64,000 nt of DNA from Coenobita brevimanus (lineage: Eukaryota > Arthropoda > Malacostraca > Decapoda > Coenobitidae): the NCBI GenBank assembly GCA_032717465.1, contig CM064697.1, positions 867,501 through 931,500 of the forward strand, read 5' to 3'. A program made the translations under genes and the position numbers. Positions 1-18,590 of the stretch are shown here, one piece after another (position 1 is the first letter of the stretch; each line of letters opens with the position of its first letter). The notes under the pieces are model-generated. The model was not told where the DNA came from. It saw nothing but the letters and a program-made list of their open reading frames with translations, and made no database searches.

Positions 1-10
1 GGGACAGTAG

Positions 11-7229
<7,219 letters not shown>

Positions 7230-8929
7230 GTCAGCTCCTGGATCGGCCTAGGAGGGTATGCATGTTGTGAGGCATTGTGGGCTGCTGTACAGACTTCAAG
7301 ATGTTCAGGTGAGAGGTTTGTGTTGCTGAAGTACTAACACAGAGTTGAAATTTGTGTTGTATGAGTGCTGGCCCAGTGTATCAGTTTAATCGAGGCTTAA
7401 CACTGATTTTTTACCTCCTCCTTCTTGAGTAACTTCATCCTGTACAGCACTGACAGTATTATATTATTACTCAATTAATATCTCCCCTTCTGCGGTACAG
7501 TCATAACCATAGCTGAGTATAACAGTAGTTGAAGAAAACAGTACATGTAACTAACTGTACTAATGTGGAATAGTTGGTCATTCTGTGTGGCCATAAAAAT
7601 AGATTAGATTTGGATATCCATTTAACCCTGTTCTTCCTCCTTGTTTCAGGGGTCGCTGTAAAGTGTTCTAATATATGGATAATAGAACCATAATGCAACA
7701 CACAAGAATATGAAAATATTCTGGCTGGTTTTACAGTCATTTTACACCTGCTTAAATGCTGTGTCGTTTGCATCAGTTTTGCTGGTTGTGCAACTGGGGA
7801 CAGAAATTCGCCTACTATTTCACCTCTTCTGCATCGCATTTCTCTCTGCTGGCTGGTATTCCAAAGCTGAGAGCGGCTTGGTATATTTCTCTGGCCATAG
7901 ATGATTTTCATTAATATGATGCACGAGGGAGAAAAATGACCGACGTGCCCTAAATGCGAAGTAGACGCGGTGCAGTAGTAAGAGAACTTTTGCCCCTGAC
8001 TGTAGATTAACGAGACTGAGATACAATTTGAGATTAAAACAAGGCTGTGCCTAGGAAAACTGAGTCTGGAGATCAAGAAATACTAAAAGGCCTTCAGTTA
8101 ATCAGTACCGTGTTTTCTTGTATTACTATTATTTCTTGCATACTGAAACTGGCAGTGATCAAACCTTGAGATTGTTTTGCAATAATTGAATCAAATGCAT
8201 AAATTCTAGTTAGTAGTCATACTAATTTTCGTTACTTGTTTACCATAAGTTATTTTATAAGTCATGTAATTGGTATGAGCAGAGGTTATTGCTGAATATG
8301 AGTAGGGAGTTTGGTGATTGCTTATATCTTCCGAGTGTGCGAAAATGGAGTTAAGTGCAAACATTTGTGATTATGAGAAGGTTAGAAAAAATTTCCGTCA
8401 TAAGCTGTCGTCATAAAGTAAAATTAATATTTAGTCTTCGGTAACGAACATTGTTAGTACTAATATTTTTGGCTGGAGTAAATGTAAAATGATATCTTTG
8501 TATATTATTTAAGAAAATACAGAGGGGTGTGACTGGTTATTTTAAGTGCGTAAGAGTATATCAGTATCTAATAATGTGGATGACGGTTAAGTGGATAAAG
8601 ATGTGAGTATGTGATGGTTTGAGGTGTTTGTAAGATGACAAAGTTAGGAGAGACTTTAAGCAGATGTAGCAATCAGTATAGTTCTACGTGAGGTTTATTG
8701 TATTTAGTGTGAAAATGGGTGATGTTGCGTGATAACATTGGTAACGTGCTAATAAGAGGTAGTAGTGAGTGTAGGCATGCATGAACTAACAAACTTTTAT
8801 AAGAGGCTACACATGAGGGTGTGAGTGAGTGTATCAGATGAAGATACTGTGTAAGATCAGCTAGACTGTTATGGGATCCGATGCCAAATATCACACAGGT
8901 AGCCTCTCTGTTTACTCAACCCACCACCC
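7230..8929 (+). other. Region after KATNAL2, probable 3' UTR then unassigned
   Basis: The first part should be KATNAL2 3' UTR, but its end cannot be fixed. Minus-strand frames at 7501-8076 (191 codons) and 8673-8894 carry no recognisable domain and are treated as chance ORFs. No repeat family is seen. Confidence 0.4.
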
Positions 8930-9990
8930 CACCTCCCGCCTCTCACCCTCCACCCTTTGCTACCTCTCCCCTTCACCCCGTCATCTCCATCTCCACCCGT
9001 CCTCTCCCCATTACCCTCTCATCTCCCCCTCCACTCCTCTTCGCCCCTTTACCTCCTCATCTCCATCTCCACCCTACACTGCCCTTTTCTTTATCCCTTC
9101 CATCCTTCATTTGCCGTTACGTTTATTCTGTCAATCCGTGACTTGCTCTCTCATTTTCCCCTTCCTTCTGTTCTTTGTTTCTTCCATTCTTCATTCTCTC
9201 CTCTATCTTTCACTCTCTGCTCTCACTTCTCACCTCTCCCTCCATTTTCTTTTTCCATTGTCCCTTCCATTCTTCGTTTTCTCTCCTTTGCCACACCCAT
9301 TCGTCATATGTTCTCTCGTCTGCCCGTTCCATCGTCACGTTCTCTCTCCTCCACCCTTTCCTCTTTTCCTCGATCTTTTATTTATTTTCTCCTCCATATC
9401 TTGCTTTTTCTCCTCCATCTCTTCCATTTCCCCTCCATCATACATTTGCTCTTTCCCCGGCTTTAGTTCTTCTTCCTTACTCTTTACAATTATTCACCTT
9501 TTTCCCTTCTTATTCCCGTTTCCATTCGTCATTTTCTTTCTGTTCCCCTATTTTCTTTTCCCATCTGCTCTTCACTTCCTGTCACTTAACCCCTTCATTT
9601 CCCTATTTACTTGCTGTGTTTCTTTCCCTGACTTTCACCCAATTTACTTATTCTTTCCATCCTTTTCATTTCCCATGTATATTTGCTGCTTCCCCTCTCC
9701 CGCATTTTTCTCTCTTCATTTTCTCTCATCACCCCGTCCATTTCCTTTCCCACCACTTCGTGTTCACTCCACCATTTTCTCTTCCCCTCACCCATCACTT
9801 GCCGTCTCCCTATGCCTTCCTTTCCCCTGCTCACTTCCTTTCTCCGGCCTTTCTTCTTTTCTCACCACCTGTTCTCATCTCACCACTTTCTCTTTGCTTC
9901 ATGCCTACAATTTCCCTCTGGACTTACCTTATATTTCATTACGTTTGCTTGTACTTTATTTTTTTCCTTGACGTCGTCTTTTCTCTATGA
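8930..9990 (+). repeat. Polypyrimidine tract, about 1.06 kb
   Basis: The plus strand is almost only C and T, built from loose ccctcca, tcttccatt and ttctcctcc words. It opens long frames rich in Ser, Pro, Leu and Phe (up to 366 codons) that overlap in all three registers, which is typical of low complexity and not of coding sequence. It could in principle adopt triplex (H-DNA) structure. Confidence 0.85.
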
Positions 9991-10384
9991 ATACTTGCAT
10001 TAAAAAAACATAGATTATTCTGGGTAGTGAAGACTCGCAGGTGAAAAGAAGACTAGGAAATACTGTACAGTTTTACAGTTTGTATTTCCAAGCTCAACAC
10101 TGTAAGTCCAATAAACAGATGTATCATTAAGACTCCAGGCCTTTAAAAGACATGTGTGAGATGTTAAGGTTTGTACAGATATATAAATAGTACTAGAACT
10201 TTTTTTTTTTTTTGTATTGTCTGAGCTTGTGCATCGATCTGCAACATAGATAAAAATAGTGTTTGTATGTAAAAGTCAACTACACTCTGCTCTGACAGCT
10301 GGAGATGGAAATGATTTTAAATAATGAAAAAATGTTTAACACTCAAGATGATGACGTCATTATCAGTTTGTCCTTCTTCTCTTT

Positions 10385-10520
10385 TTCTTAGGAGAGAAAC
10401 TGGAGGCGTTAATTATAGCCTTCATTAACCCCTCCACTACTAGGACGCTGTCTTAAGCTGAGTAAAATCTGCCGGTAGCATGAATACCACACAAAAGCTG
10501 TCTCGTATTGGAGTTAAAAT
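10385..10520 (+). repeat. Dispersed TTAACCCC foldback family, copy
   Basis: Contains ggcgttaattatagccttc, attaacccctccacta, and a core ttaagctgagtaaaatctgcc followed by agcatgaat. This is the same order as in the copies at 12.8 and 27.5 kb. Confidence 0.6.
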
Positions 10521-10659
10521 CTGTCTGGGCAAGCGTTTTCAGAGACTGCATGATCTGCGTCACACCATGAAACCGTCAAGGGGGAAAAGGGATTAAGAAA
10601 TGGGCATAGTGAGCAAAGGAACGGATGGGATGGGCTAAAAATTTGGTGAGCGGTGAATC

Positions 10660-10930
10660 TGGAGCAGACAAGTATACCCTGTGAATATGGGTACTGTAGG
10701 AAGAGTGGTTTGAGCGCAGGGAAGGGTTATTTCAAAATGTCCTCTAAAAATGAAAGTGTCCGGGGTGCGGGGGTAAAGATGTGGACATGGGGAAAAAAGG
10801 AATGGGTGGTGTGAGGAGAAATTGTGGTGGAGAGTGGGGAGAGGCTATGAGTTTATAGCCAGTGAAAATGGGTGCCGTAGGATTAGTGATTTGACCGCAG
10901 TGAAGGTATATTCCAAGGTTTTCTCCAGCA
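10660..10930 (+). repeat. Diverged direct repeat, two copies 182 bases apart
   Basis: The block gtgaatatgggtactgtagg with gtttgagcgcaggga (from about 10680) recurs as gtgaaaatgggtgccgtagg with atttgaccgcagtga (from about 10862). Both are G-rich and non-coding. Confidence 0.6.
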
Positions 10931-11107
10931 AGATACCCTCGCGTTGCCCCCCCTCTCCCTGGCGTATTGCGACTTAAGGCAAAAATACGTTCTGGGTTTA
11001 CATAGTTTAAATTTGTGTGTAAAACAGTGGAACAGGAGACAGGGTTGCCATCGACAGAGCCCCTCATTTAATATCGCCGTGTTTACAGTGGGGTCTAAAT
11101 CTGGTCT

Positions 11108-11566
11108 GAGCTGTTAGTCTAGAGTTCATGGGGCACAGTTATAAACGATCCTAACCTAGTCGGAGTTAACGAGGCGTAGTTATAAATTATCCTAACCTAT
11201 TCGGAGTTCACGAGGCGTTGTTATAAATGATCCTAACCTATTCGGAATTCATGTGGCGCAGATATTAAGATTCCAAACGTATTTGGAGTACACGAGGTGA
11301 AGTTATAAATTATCCTAACCTATTCGGAGTTCACGAGGCGTAGTTAGAAATGATCCTAACCTATTCGGAGTTCACGAGGCATAGTTAGAAATGATCCTAA
11401 CCTATTCGGAATTCACGAGGCGCAGTTATAAGGAATCCAAACGTATTCAGAGTACACGGGGCACAGTTATAAAGGATCCTGACCTATTTGGAGTTCATGA
11501 GGCACAGTTATAAAGGATCGCAACCCATTCGGAGTTCTGGGCGCGTAGTTACAGAAGATTCTAATA
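11108..11566 (+). repeat. 41-bp tandem array, about 11 units
   Basis: The block cacgaggcgtagttataaa recurs at a strict 41-base step. Its GAGGCG-type words begin at 11130, 11171, 11212, 11253, 11294, 11335, 11376, 11417, 11458, 11499 and 11540. Each unit also carries gatcctaacctattcggag with few changes. The period is not a multiple of three and stop codons occur, so it is non-coding satellite-like DNA. A more decayed extension appears at 11825-12050. Confidence 0.95.
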
Positions 11567-12050
11567 TCGTCACCTTCATAAATAGAATGCTTAAGTCATA
11601 GTTTCAACTTTTCGGGAAATAAAAGAAAAAAAAAACATTTTCTTAGTTTTCATATTAATATAATGTTTATCCTTTTATAACCTTATTAATTTTAGACCAC
11701 TGAGACCCTAGACATGACAAAGGCAACTAATAGGGGCGCCACCTGAAGAAGAATTGATTTAGGCAAAAATCCAAAAATCGCCGAAAAATGACTTAGGCAG
11801 TTTGTTTACGGGGGTGACGAGATCTGACCCACGCAGAGCTCAAGAGGCGTTTACATTCACCAAGGATACTGGCTCTCCACAGCTCATGAGTCGTAATTAT
11901 AGAGGCTTTGAATCAACTAAGAGTCCAGGGATCGTATATATTAAGGAACCTAATCAATTCAGAGTCTAGGAGTCGTATTTAAAAAGGAATCTAACTAAAT
12001 CAAAGTCTAAGGGTTGCATGTATAAAGGATTCAAACTGTTTCACAAGGTA
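11567..12050 (+). repeat. Unique spacer, then decayed extension of the 41-bp array
   Basis: From about 11825 the words agagctcaagaggcg, agctcatgagtcgtaatta, agagtccagggatcgtat, agagtctaggagtcgtat and aaagtctaagggttgcat recur about every 45-50 bases, each followed by taaaggatt-like sequence. They resemble the 41-bp unit with many changes and look like an older part of the same satellite. The spacer also contains AGGTGGCGCC on the minus strand at 11733-11743, a CTCF-like core. Confidence 0.55.
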
Positions 12051-12839
12051 AGACCATAACCTTTGCGTATTATTATTACTGATCATTTTTTCTCTTATAT
12101 TTCCACTTTGGTCTTCTCCTTGATTTGGTTATGGAGTGGATGGTAGGGCTATGAGTAGGTTTAGGAGCATTCTTATATACAACTTAAACTTATGAAGGTT
12201 AATAACTATGGGTCCAGGACTTATAAACCCTTCTAAGCTTAAGTAATGCATATAATTGCTTGTATATACGCGTGTCGTCGCTCATACGGCCACTACACAC
12301 TTCACAACTAAACTAGAATAAGTATTAGGTGCAAAATACGACTAAGCATGATTCTCGATGCTAATTCACTGCCATGGAATCTCGTGTGTCATAGAAGCTG
12401 GCCGAGAAACTTGATGAATACGGGGCCATATCAGCAGTCTTCCCTTTTCTCACCTTTCCTAAATCATATTCCCTGTAGTGAAGGCCTTTAATATTTTATC
12501 ATTGTATATTCTGTTGAGACCCATGGGTTGGTGCTGGAGTGCGACGCCTTCTCGTGGTGGCACCGTTATAACCAGACGGCTCCTCTACCCGGCCATACAA
12601 ACATCTCTCAACCTCCTCCGAATTCCCCAAAAGGAAGATGACAGACGGCCGCAGGACAACCTTAGCCTCTAGTCCACTGGGTTCACGTCCAATAAGCCTG
12701 CGATTACAGCTACAACCACTAGGTAGACTATAATCAAACTTCTGGATTTTCTTGTATTGATTGACCTCTTCAGTCTGGGAACGTCATTTCTGTTCTCTTT
12801 TTCCTGCCTCAAAGATTATTGCAATCGGTTCTAAGATTT

Positions 12840-12985
12840 TTTTTTAACTGGAGGGGTTAGATATATAGCCTTCACTAACCCCCAGTATTGCGAGAGACCT
12901 TTCCTGAGTTGAATAAAATCGTCTGGAAGTAGCAAAGAATAAACTAAATAATCTAAACGGGCAGAGTTAAATCGTCTGGTGGAGT
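12840..12985 (+). repeat. Dispersed TTAACCCC foldback family, good copy
   Basis: Contains actggaggggttagatat, atagccttcactaaccccc, ttcctgagttgaataaaatc, gtctggaagtagcaaagaat and a closing agagttaa. This is one of the clearest forms of the family's right arm. Confidence 0.7.
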
Positions 12986-13199
12986 TCACAATAAGACTCC
13001 AAGAAACACATGAGTCTGATGGGGATATGGTTAGTTCCAGTCAGCAGCCTTCTCGTTTAGTTGCGTATTGTACTGTGGGGAAATGTCTCTTGGGTGTTTC
13101 CCTTGTCACTCACGCTTCACCAGTCTTCCTTGTTCCCCGTCCTGCCTACGTCATCTTGCCTTGTAGTCAGGGGGGTGTAGTACATGCAGTTTATATAGT

Positions 13200-13481
13200 G
13201 TGTCCCGAGATATATATTTTTAGAAACTACGGGAGGTTATTCTGGGGCAAATTTTGAGTGAAAAATTCTGTATCAACATAGGTCCGGTTCTCAGTCGTTG
13301 CGGAGCTCCAGTTACTGATAACCATATGGGCGAAAATCCTCATTATTAACCCCGTAGGTCATCAGTAACTGTAGCTTCATAACGGTTGAGAAAGCGACAC
13401 ATGTTGGTATAGTATTTTTCAATCAATATTGGCCTTAGAATAACCTGAAGTAGGCTGTATAATAAAGATCTCGCAGGACAC
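13200..13481. mobile_element. Foldback element with arms of about 120 bases
   Basis: The left arm starts gtgtcccgagata and the right arm, reversed, starts gtgtcctgcgagat. Matching inner blocks are aggttattct, ttgagtgaaaaat against ttgattgaaaaat, tatcaacat against taccaacat, and agttactgat at the turn on both sides. About 40 bases separate the arms. There is no coding capacity. The ends look like a DNA transposon derivative, but no target duplication is evident to me. Confidence 0.75.
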
Positions 13482-13524
13482 CTTGTACGAGTGGATAGAG
13501 TTGATTTTCGTTAAGCGTATCTTT

Positions 13525-13915
13525 CATTAAATTTAACCTTTTGGCTGCCACAGACACACTTCGGTATTTTCTTCAAGTTAAATGCAGACTGTTATAATAA
13601 AGTGAGGAAAGTCAGAGCATTCCAGAGGTTTAATTGGCACAGATTTCAGCCCTTTAGCCATTAGATTTTCCCTCATCAGAAAAAAAAATATCGTCTTGTG
13701 CTGATGAAAGGGTTTAACAATGAAAGATGTATTAGGTGGTCCTTTATTTTTTTTAATAGCCTATGTTTGTTATTTCCAGACGATTTCATTCGAACTTGGG
13801 AAAGGTTTATTGCACTGAAGGCTATATCTAAATCGTCCAGTTCTCTCGTAAGCTGACTAAAATCGTCGGGTGATAGAATAAACAGTACGTCATTGGCGAG
13901 AAGTGGTTAAGAGAA
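13525..13915. repeat. Dispersed TTAACCCC foldback family, two pieces
   Basis: Reverse-form words (tatttccagacgatttcatt near 13775) and forward-form words (taagctgactaaaatcgtc near 13850) lie within 80 bases, giving an inverted arrangement around ggctatatctaaatcgtcc. An AACCTTTTGGC-type start is seen near 13536. Confidence 0.6.
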
Positions 13916-13953
13916 TGCATTATAAGAACTATATTGACCCGCTGACGTATGCT

Positions 13954-13956
<3 letters not shown>

Positions 13957-13999
<43 letters not shown>
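13957..13999 (+). repeat. (AG)n microsatellite
   Basis: About 21 uninterrupted AG units. Confidence 0.97.
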
Positions 14000-14003
<4 letters not shown>

Positions 14004-14280
14004 ACAAAGCTCCTGCATGAATAAGGGAGGCGCCAGTCAGATGGGTGGCAAAATTACCAAACAGAGGCAGACTATTGAGAACTGAAACAAAGAAGACAAT
14101 TTGGGGTATGGGGTAGTAGAAAGAGAGTCTAGATGTGGGTTAGAAGGCGTTAGGTTTGGGTTAGGAGTGATTCGGTATAAGGTTGGGGAGGGTAGGTTAC
14201 GAGATAGGCGTGAGATGAATGAGGTTAGGTGTAGGGTAGAGCTGGTTAAATGTGGGGCAGGGGAAGTTTGGTTGGGTATG

Positions 14281-14850
14281 GGATAAGAGACGTTGGGTGT
14301 GGGGTAGGGATGTCTAAGTGTCGGGTGGGAGAGGTTAAGACAGGTGTGGGATAAGGAAAGTTAATTGTGAGGAAGTTAGGTGTGGGGTAGAGGGAGGTTA
14401 AGTTAGGCGTGGGGTAGGGGGAGGTTAGGTTAGGTGTGGGGTACGGGGAGGTTAGGTTAGGCGTGGGGTAGGGGGAGGTTAAGTTAGGTGTGGGGTAAGG
14501 GGAGGTTAGGTTAGGTGTGGGGTAGGGGGAGGTTGTTAGATATGGGGTAGGGGGAGGTTAGGTTAGGTGTGGGGTAGGGGGAGGTTAGGTTAGGTGTGGG
14601 GTAGGGGGAGGTTAGGTTAGGTGTGAGGTAGGGGGAGGTTAGGTTAGGTGTGGGATAGGGGGAGGTTAAGTTAGGTGTGGGGTAGGGGTAGGTTAGGTTA
14701 GGTGTGGGGTACGTGGAGGTTAGGTTAAGTGTGGGAGAGTGGAGGTTAGATTAGATATGTGGGTAGGGGAAGTTAGTTGTGGGGTAGAAAAGGTTAAATT
14801 AGGTGTGGGGTATGGTGCTAGGTATGGTGTAGGGGTGGGTAGGTGTGAGG
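14281..14850 (+). repeat. 27-bp G-rich tandem array with TTAGG words
   Basis: About twenty units built from ggttaggttaggtgtgggg and tagggggag, at a 27-base step (gtgtgg at 14488 and 14515, for example). Many units contain GGTTAGGTTAGG, the arthropod telomere motif TTAGG in tandem. The array is interstitial and interrupted by G-runs, so it is not a telomere. A looser lead-in starts near 14100. Confidence 0.9.
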
Positions 14851-14998
14851 GGGTTAGGTATGGGGTAGATGAGAGGAGGAGACGCATTTACGAACGGAAT
14901 GGATAGAAGTGGAGTGGAAAAGGGAAGAGAAGGGATGTGAAAAATCAGGTTAAGTCTAGTCTCTGTCGTGATATATAAAACAATTGTTAGAATCACTT

Positions 14999-16068
14999 TT
15001 TATTAAAATATAGAAAAGCTATGCAAGTACACACTGTCCTTTATTATAGTCCTATATCACACATCTTTTGTACATTCGACCATTTGATGCACAGCACAAT
15101 ATATAACATTTTTATTAGTACATTTGACACAATGTACAATAAAATGTAAGACTATTAACTCAGTAACGTTTAAAACTGAAAATGTTAACATTATAATCCA
15201 AAAATAATCAGCGTTATAAAATACGTACATATATTTGTTTTTTATCTAACAATCCTGATCACAGCTTATTATTCACAGTCAGAACTCGTGAATACGCATG
15301 TATATATAGTGGAAATCATGTATGGAATGTTAAATAAAAATCAGGTACGCAGTTTGTAACAGGCTTCTCTCAGAAGACACTCCTAGATCTAGGCCAACAT
15401 GGCAATCGAGGGCTGGGATGCAAAAAGTAAAGATCATATTATTAAAACGGAGACCACAAAGGTGTGGGTAAGCTCCCAGATTTTTATGATAAATTTCGAT
15501 TCGTGTGATAATGGAAAAAAAAGAAACTCTCTTGACACATTATGCATTTGCTAAATACACTCAGTCATGTGGAATGCACGCTGATTCAGTTCAATATATA
15601 CAGGTGCTTCAAAAGTGACTAAATAAGTAAAGACTTGCTTACATCTTCACACTTAAAACTGATATGGCCGTAAGTTCTGGTACAAGAAAGAGTTTAACAC
15701 AAGCTATTCGCTCCACCCATTGTTTTAAAAGGCATCAGTAGTTCAAGTGTAGGCTGGTCCACCAAAATCTAGATTATAATCAGGCACGTATTTTAGACAA
15801 CTGTTTAAGAATTAATTATTTTTAAAAATCAGTTCACGAATCATTCAAAGTATTTTTATTCAAGAAATTTAGTTGCTATTTCTTGCACGATTAATGTGAA
15901 GCATAGAATGCGAAACCAATGAGAGCATTTTCTTTTGTTTCATTGCCGGCAGGGATTGTTGAAAACTGAATCACTTGTCATTATAGCTGGATAGACTTTT
16001 TGTATCTTGTTAAACTGTGCACCTGGTCATCAGCTTCACTGTTTTTGCAGCAGAGCCCCCTCCAGAGG
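14999..16068 (-). other. Probable 3' UTR of the proline-rich gene, with poly(A) signal at 14999-15004
   Basis: The stretch after the TAA at 16069-16071 (minus strand) is AT-rich and free of repeats, unlike its surroundings. TTTATT on the plus strand (AATAAA on the minus) occurs at 15855-15860, 15111-15116, 15040-15045 and 14999-15004. The last sits at the boundary where the G-rich satellite region begins, so the transcript plausibly ends near 14.98 kb. The choice of site is inferred. Confidence 0.5.
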
Positions 16069-17469
16069 TTACAGGGCCCAGCTGTGCTGGAAAAATCCTG
16101 GAACCAGCATTGGTGGCACAATCGATGGTGGGAAGGGGTACCTGACTGATGTCGACTGGATGGGTGGTGGCATGTTGGGTGGCGGGACATGAAGTGGCGG
16201 AGGATATGGAATGACTGGTTGGTGCTGCAGGCTTAGTGGTGGAGGTGGCAAGCCTGGAAGAGGTGGAAAGTCTGTTGGAGAGAAATAATCTGGGGGTGGA
16301 AGTCGAGCTTGGTTTAGATGCAGTTCATACTGCTTTCGATTCTCGTTCCCAAACCCAAGTCGACGATGTGTGCCTTGACCATTCCTTTCCTCATCATCAT
16401 GCTCCTCAAACTGAGGACCTCGTCTCATGAGCATTTCGTTGGTGGCCATAAACGGGACACCCCCGGGCTCCCTCCCAAAGATCTGCTCCCTTTGAAACAT
16501 GAAGCCGCCGTTGTAGAAGTTCAGGCGCAGCAGATTGAAGGCAAAATCTGAATGGGGCTGCAAGGGTCTGTTGCTCAAGGCTAGATGATTGGGAGATGAA
16601 AGTAAAGGTCTTGGGGACTGCATTGCCAGAAAACAACGCAAAAATCTCTCTGCGCTGCGGGAAAGGGGTGGTTTGGCAATGCGCGTGTGTGTACTGAGTC
16701 TGGTGTGTTCAGTGAAGAAGACTCTTGATGCTATGGCTCTGGTAAAAGGAGTGGGGCAACCATTTCTCTCACCCTGAGACTGGAACCTATGGCACACATG
16801 AGGATTACTCAGATCCCTTGCACGTTCATGATTTCTGAAAGAAATCATGCATTCTTTCAGGATGTTTCTCATACCATGGTGAGTGACTTCTATCATCATT
16901 TCTAAAGTGTGACCATGTTTGTTGTAACCTTCATTGTTGAAACGCAGACAGTCTGTCAACTCATAACTGCCACTGTTGGTCAGCAGCCAAGGCCCACCTC
17001 GCTTTGTGGGATCATATGAAGGCAGAAGTCCTGAATAGTCTCTGTTGGTCAGGAGCACCCTGGAGGCTGTGTGAGTATGTGCTGTCATGAATTCCACCAG
17101 ATAGCAGTTTTTCCACCGCTGAAGCACAGTAGTGATTGGCAGTGAGAATTCTACACTGCCATACCAATCGTGTGTGTCCTCATCTTCTTCCTCATTCTTA
17201 ATCCCGAACCACAAAACTCGTATCACGTGTCCACGCTGCAGGTTCCTCCGACAGTTGAGAATGCTGAGTGCCTGGATGGGCCGGGGCTCCATGCCGTCCC
17301 TGACGCACACATCAAGGGCCTCGTAGATGTGGACGGTGCGGACAACGTGGGTGAATTTGCGGTAACTGTTTGGTCCCGGAACCACACTACGGCCATTACC
17401 AGGTCGCCACAGCACCGTTTTTCTGTTGCCACGGCTTCGAGTGTACAGCTCTTCGTCCATGTTGATCAT
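16069..17469 (-). CDS. Uncharacterised protein with proline-rich C-terminus, terminal exon (466 codons)
   Basis: A single long open exon ending TAA. I do not recognise the family. Residues 1-200 look like a folded domain with hydrophobic strands, for example HVIRVLWFGI (81-90), YGSVEFSLPITTVLQRWKN (103-121), YLVEFMTA and SYELTDCLRF. An acidic patch NEEEDEDTHD is at 92-101. Residues 205-310 are basic and His/Arg-rich. Residues 390-458 are proline-rich with DFPPLPGLPPPP and PNMPPP runs, suited to binding SH3, WW or EVH1 modules. On the minus strand a splice acceptor tttctttacag directly precedes the ATG at 17469. The exon could therefore begin in coding phase or follow a 5' UTR intron; AACATGG at Met4 is the better start context. 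The non-repetitive composition and absence of stops over 1.4 kb argue for a real gene. No upstream exon was found. Confidence 0.8.
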   Translation of the reverse strand: MINMDEELYTRSRGNRKTVLWRPGNGRSVVPGPNSYRKFTHVVRTVHIYEALDVCVRDGMEPRPIQALSILNCRRNLQRGHVIRVLWFGIKNEEEDEDTHDWYGSVEFSLPITTVLQRWKNCYLVEFMTAHTHTASRVLLTNRDYSGLLPSYDPTKRGGPWLLTNSGSYELTDCLRFNNEGYNKHGHTLEMMIEVTHHGMRNILKECMISFRNHERARDLSNPHVCHRFQSQGERNGCPTPFTRAIASRVFFTEHTRLSTHTRIAKPPLSRSAERFLRCFLAMQSPRPLLSSPNHLALSNRPLQPHSDFAFNLLRLNFYNGGFMFQREQIFGREPGGVPFMATNEMLMRRGPQFEEHDDEERNGQGTHRRLGFGNENRKQYELHLNQARLPPPDYFSPTDFPPLPGLPPPPLSLQHQPVIPYPPPLHVPPPNMPPPIQSTSVRYPFPPSIVPPMLVPGFFQHSWAL

Positions 17470-18590
17470 CTGTAAAGAAATGTTGATGTTAATAGAATAG
17501 TATGAAGTTATACTGATGTTTGTAGATAACTGTTGATGATATGTTTATGGTTAGAGATAAGTGTTGAAAAAAATATTTGTTTAATTGATAGGTGTTAAGG
17601 ACATGCTGGCGTTTATGGATGTGTTGAAGATTAGCCTACTGTTGCTTATGACTGGATGTTGAAGATATGTTGATGTTTATGAATGTGTGGCAGAAATATC
17701 TGTGGCTGTGGAAATGTGGAAGATAATTATTCATGTCAGTTATGAAATATATAAACAGGAGCCAAAAATAAATATATCCCATCATGCCAATTACACTTTA
17801 CCAGTTGTTTAGGAGTGTACTGAGGTGGACGTCATTCTTTCTTCATTGTGTAAAATGGCATATAAAGTGTGTTATGAAGGCATGCAGACATGATTATTCA
17901 CCATTTTTACTGAAGTGCAGCCCGGGGTAATAGAGCAATGATAGATTATTATGAGAGTCTTCAGATACATACTTGTCTTAGTAACGGAAGGCAAACTTTT
18001 GAATTATACCGTAGCTTACTACTTTTCTGTTAAATTGGAGCTTCATTAACTCAGAATTGTCCAGAAATATGCTAGTTACTGCTGTCATTCTAACTTATGC
18101 ATAGTCTCTGAATTTTTAGCAGTTTGGTTGACACAGATATTTGTTTAGTCTGTTAACCCATTCACTGCTGTTGTATTATATTAATGTAATCCGGTAAACG
18201 CCAGACATTGTTATTCGGGTTAGGAAATCCCTTAGCAGTCAGAGGGTTAAGACCTAACTAGAACATACTGGGTTTGGTGCCAGTACAGTACGTTTAAGCT
18301 AAACTAAGGATTTTACAGCTGAAATACCCCCCCACCTCCGGACACACGCATAAGTAGTACAGACTAAGCAACTGTTGTAGTTGTCATAGATGAGAACAGT
18401 GATAGTGGAAAAAATTCAGAAGTAATAGGCGTAGTGTAATAAGTGGGAGCCAATAATAGGTCCCCTGGCTATTGCATACTGTATAAAAAAAAAAAGGCGA
18501 GTTAACTGACAGCGTATTTGTGTGGCATCGGCATAACTGTCACAGAGGCAGTCAGCGTGGGCCATTATATTACTGCATAACGTAATTAGC
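17470..18590 (-). other. Probable upstream intron of the proline-rich gene
   Basis: Immediately upstream of the exon on the minus strand. It has loose gttgatgtttatg-type words from 17480 to 17690 and nothing coding that I can support. Confidence 0.4.

Noticed and set aside
7501..8076. 191-codon minus-strand frame
   Set aside because: No recognisable domain, AT-rich, no start or splice context. Likely chance.
8871..9990. Open frames of 366 and 271 codons
   Set aside because: They lie in an almost pure C/T tract, are open in all three registers and encode only Ser, Pro, Leu, Phe and His-rich sequence. This is composition, not coding.
12478..12672. 64-codon frame that could be an exon
   Set aside because: No domain or matching splice phase. 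Too short to support.
14281..14850. A true telomere
   Set aside because: The TTAGG words are embedded in a 27-base unit with G-runs and lie far from any chromosome end signal.
16007..17475. Plus-strand frames across the proline-rich exon
   Set aside because: They are antisense shadows of the 466-codon minus-strand exon.
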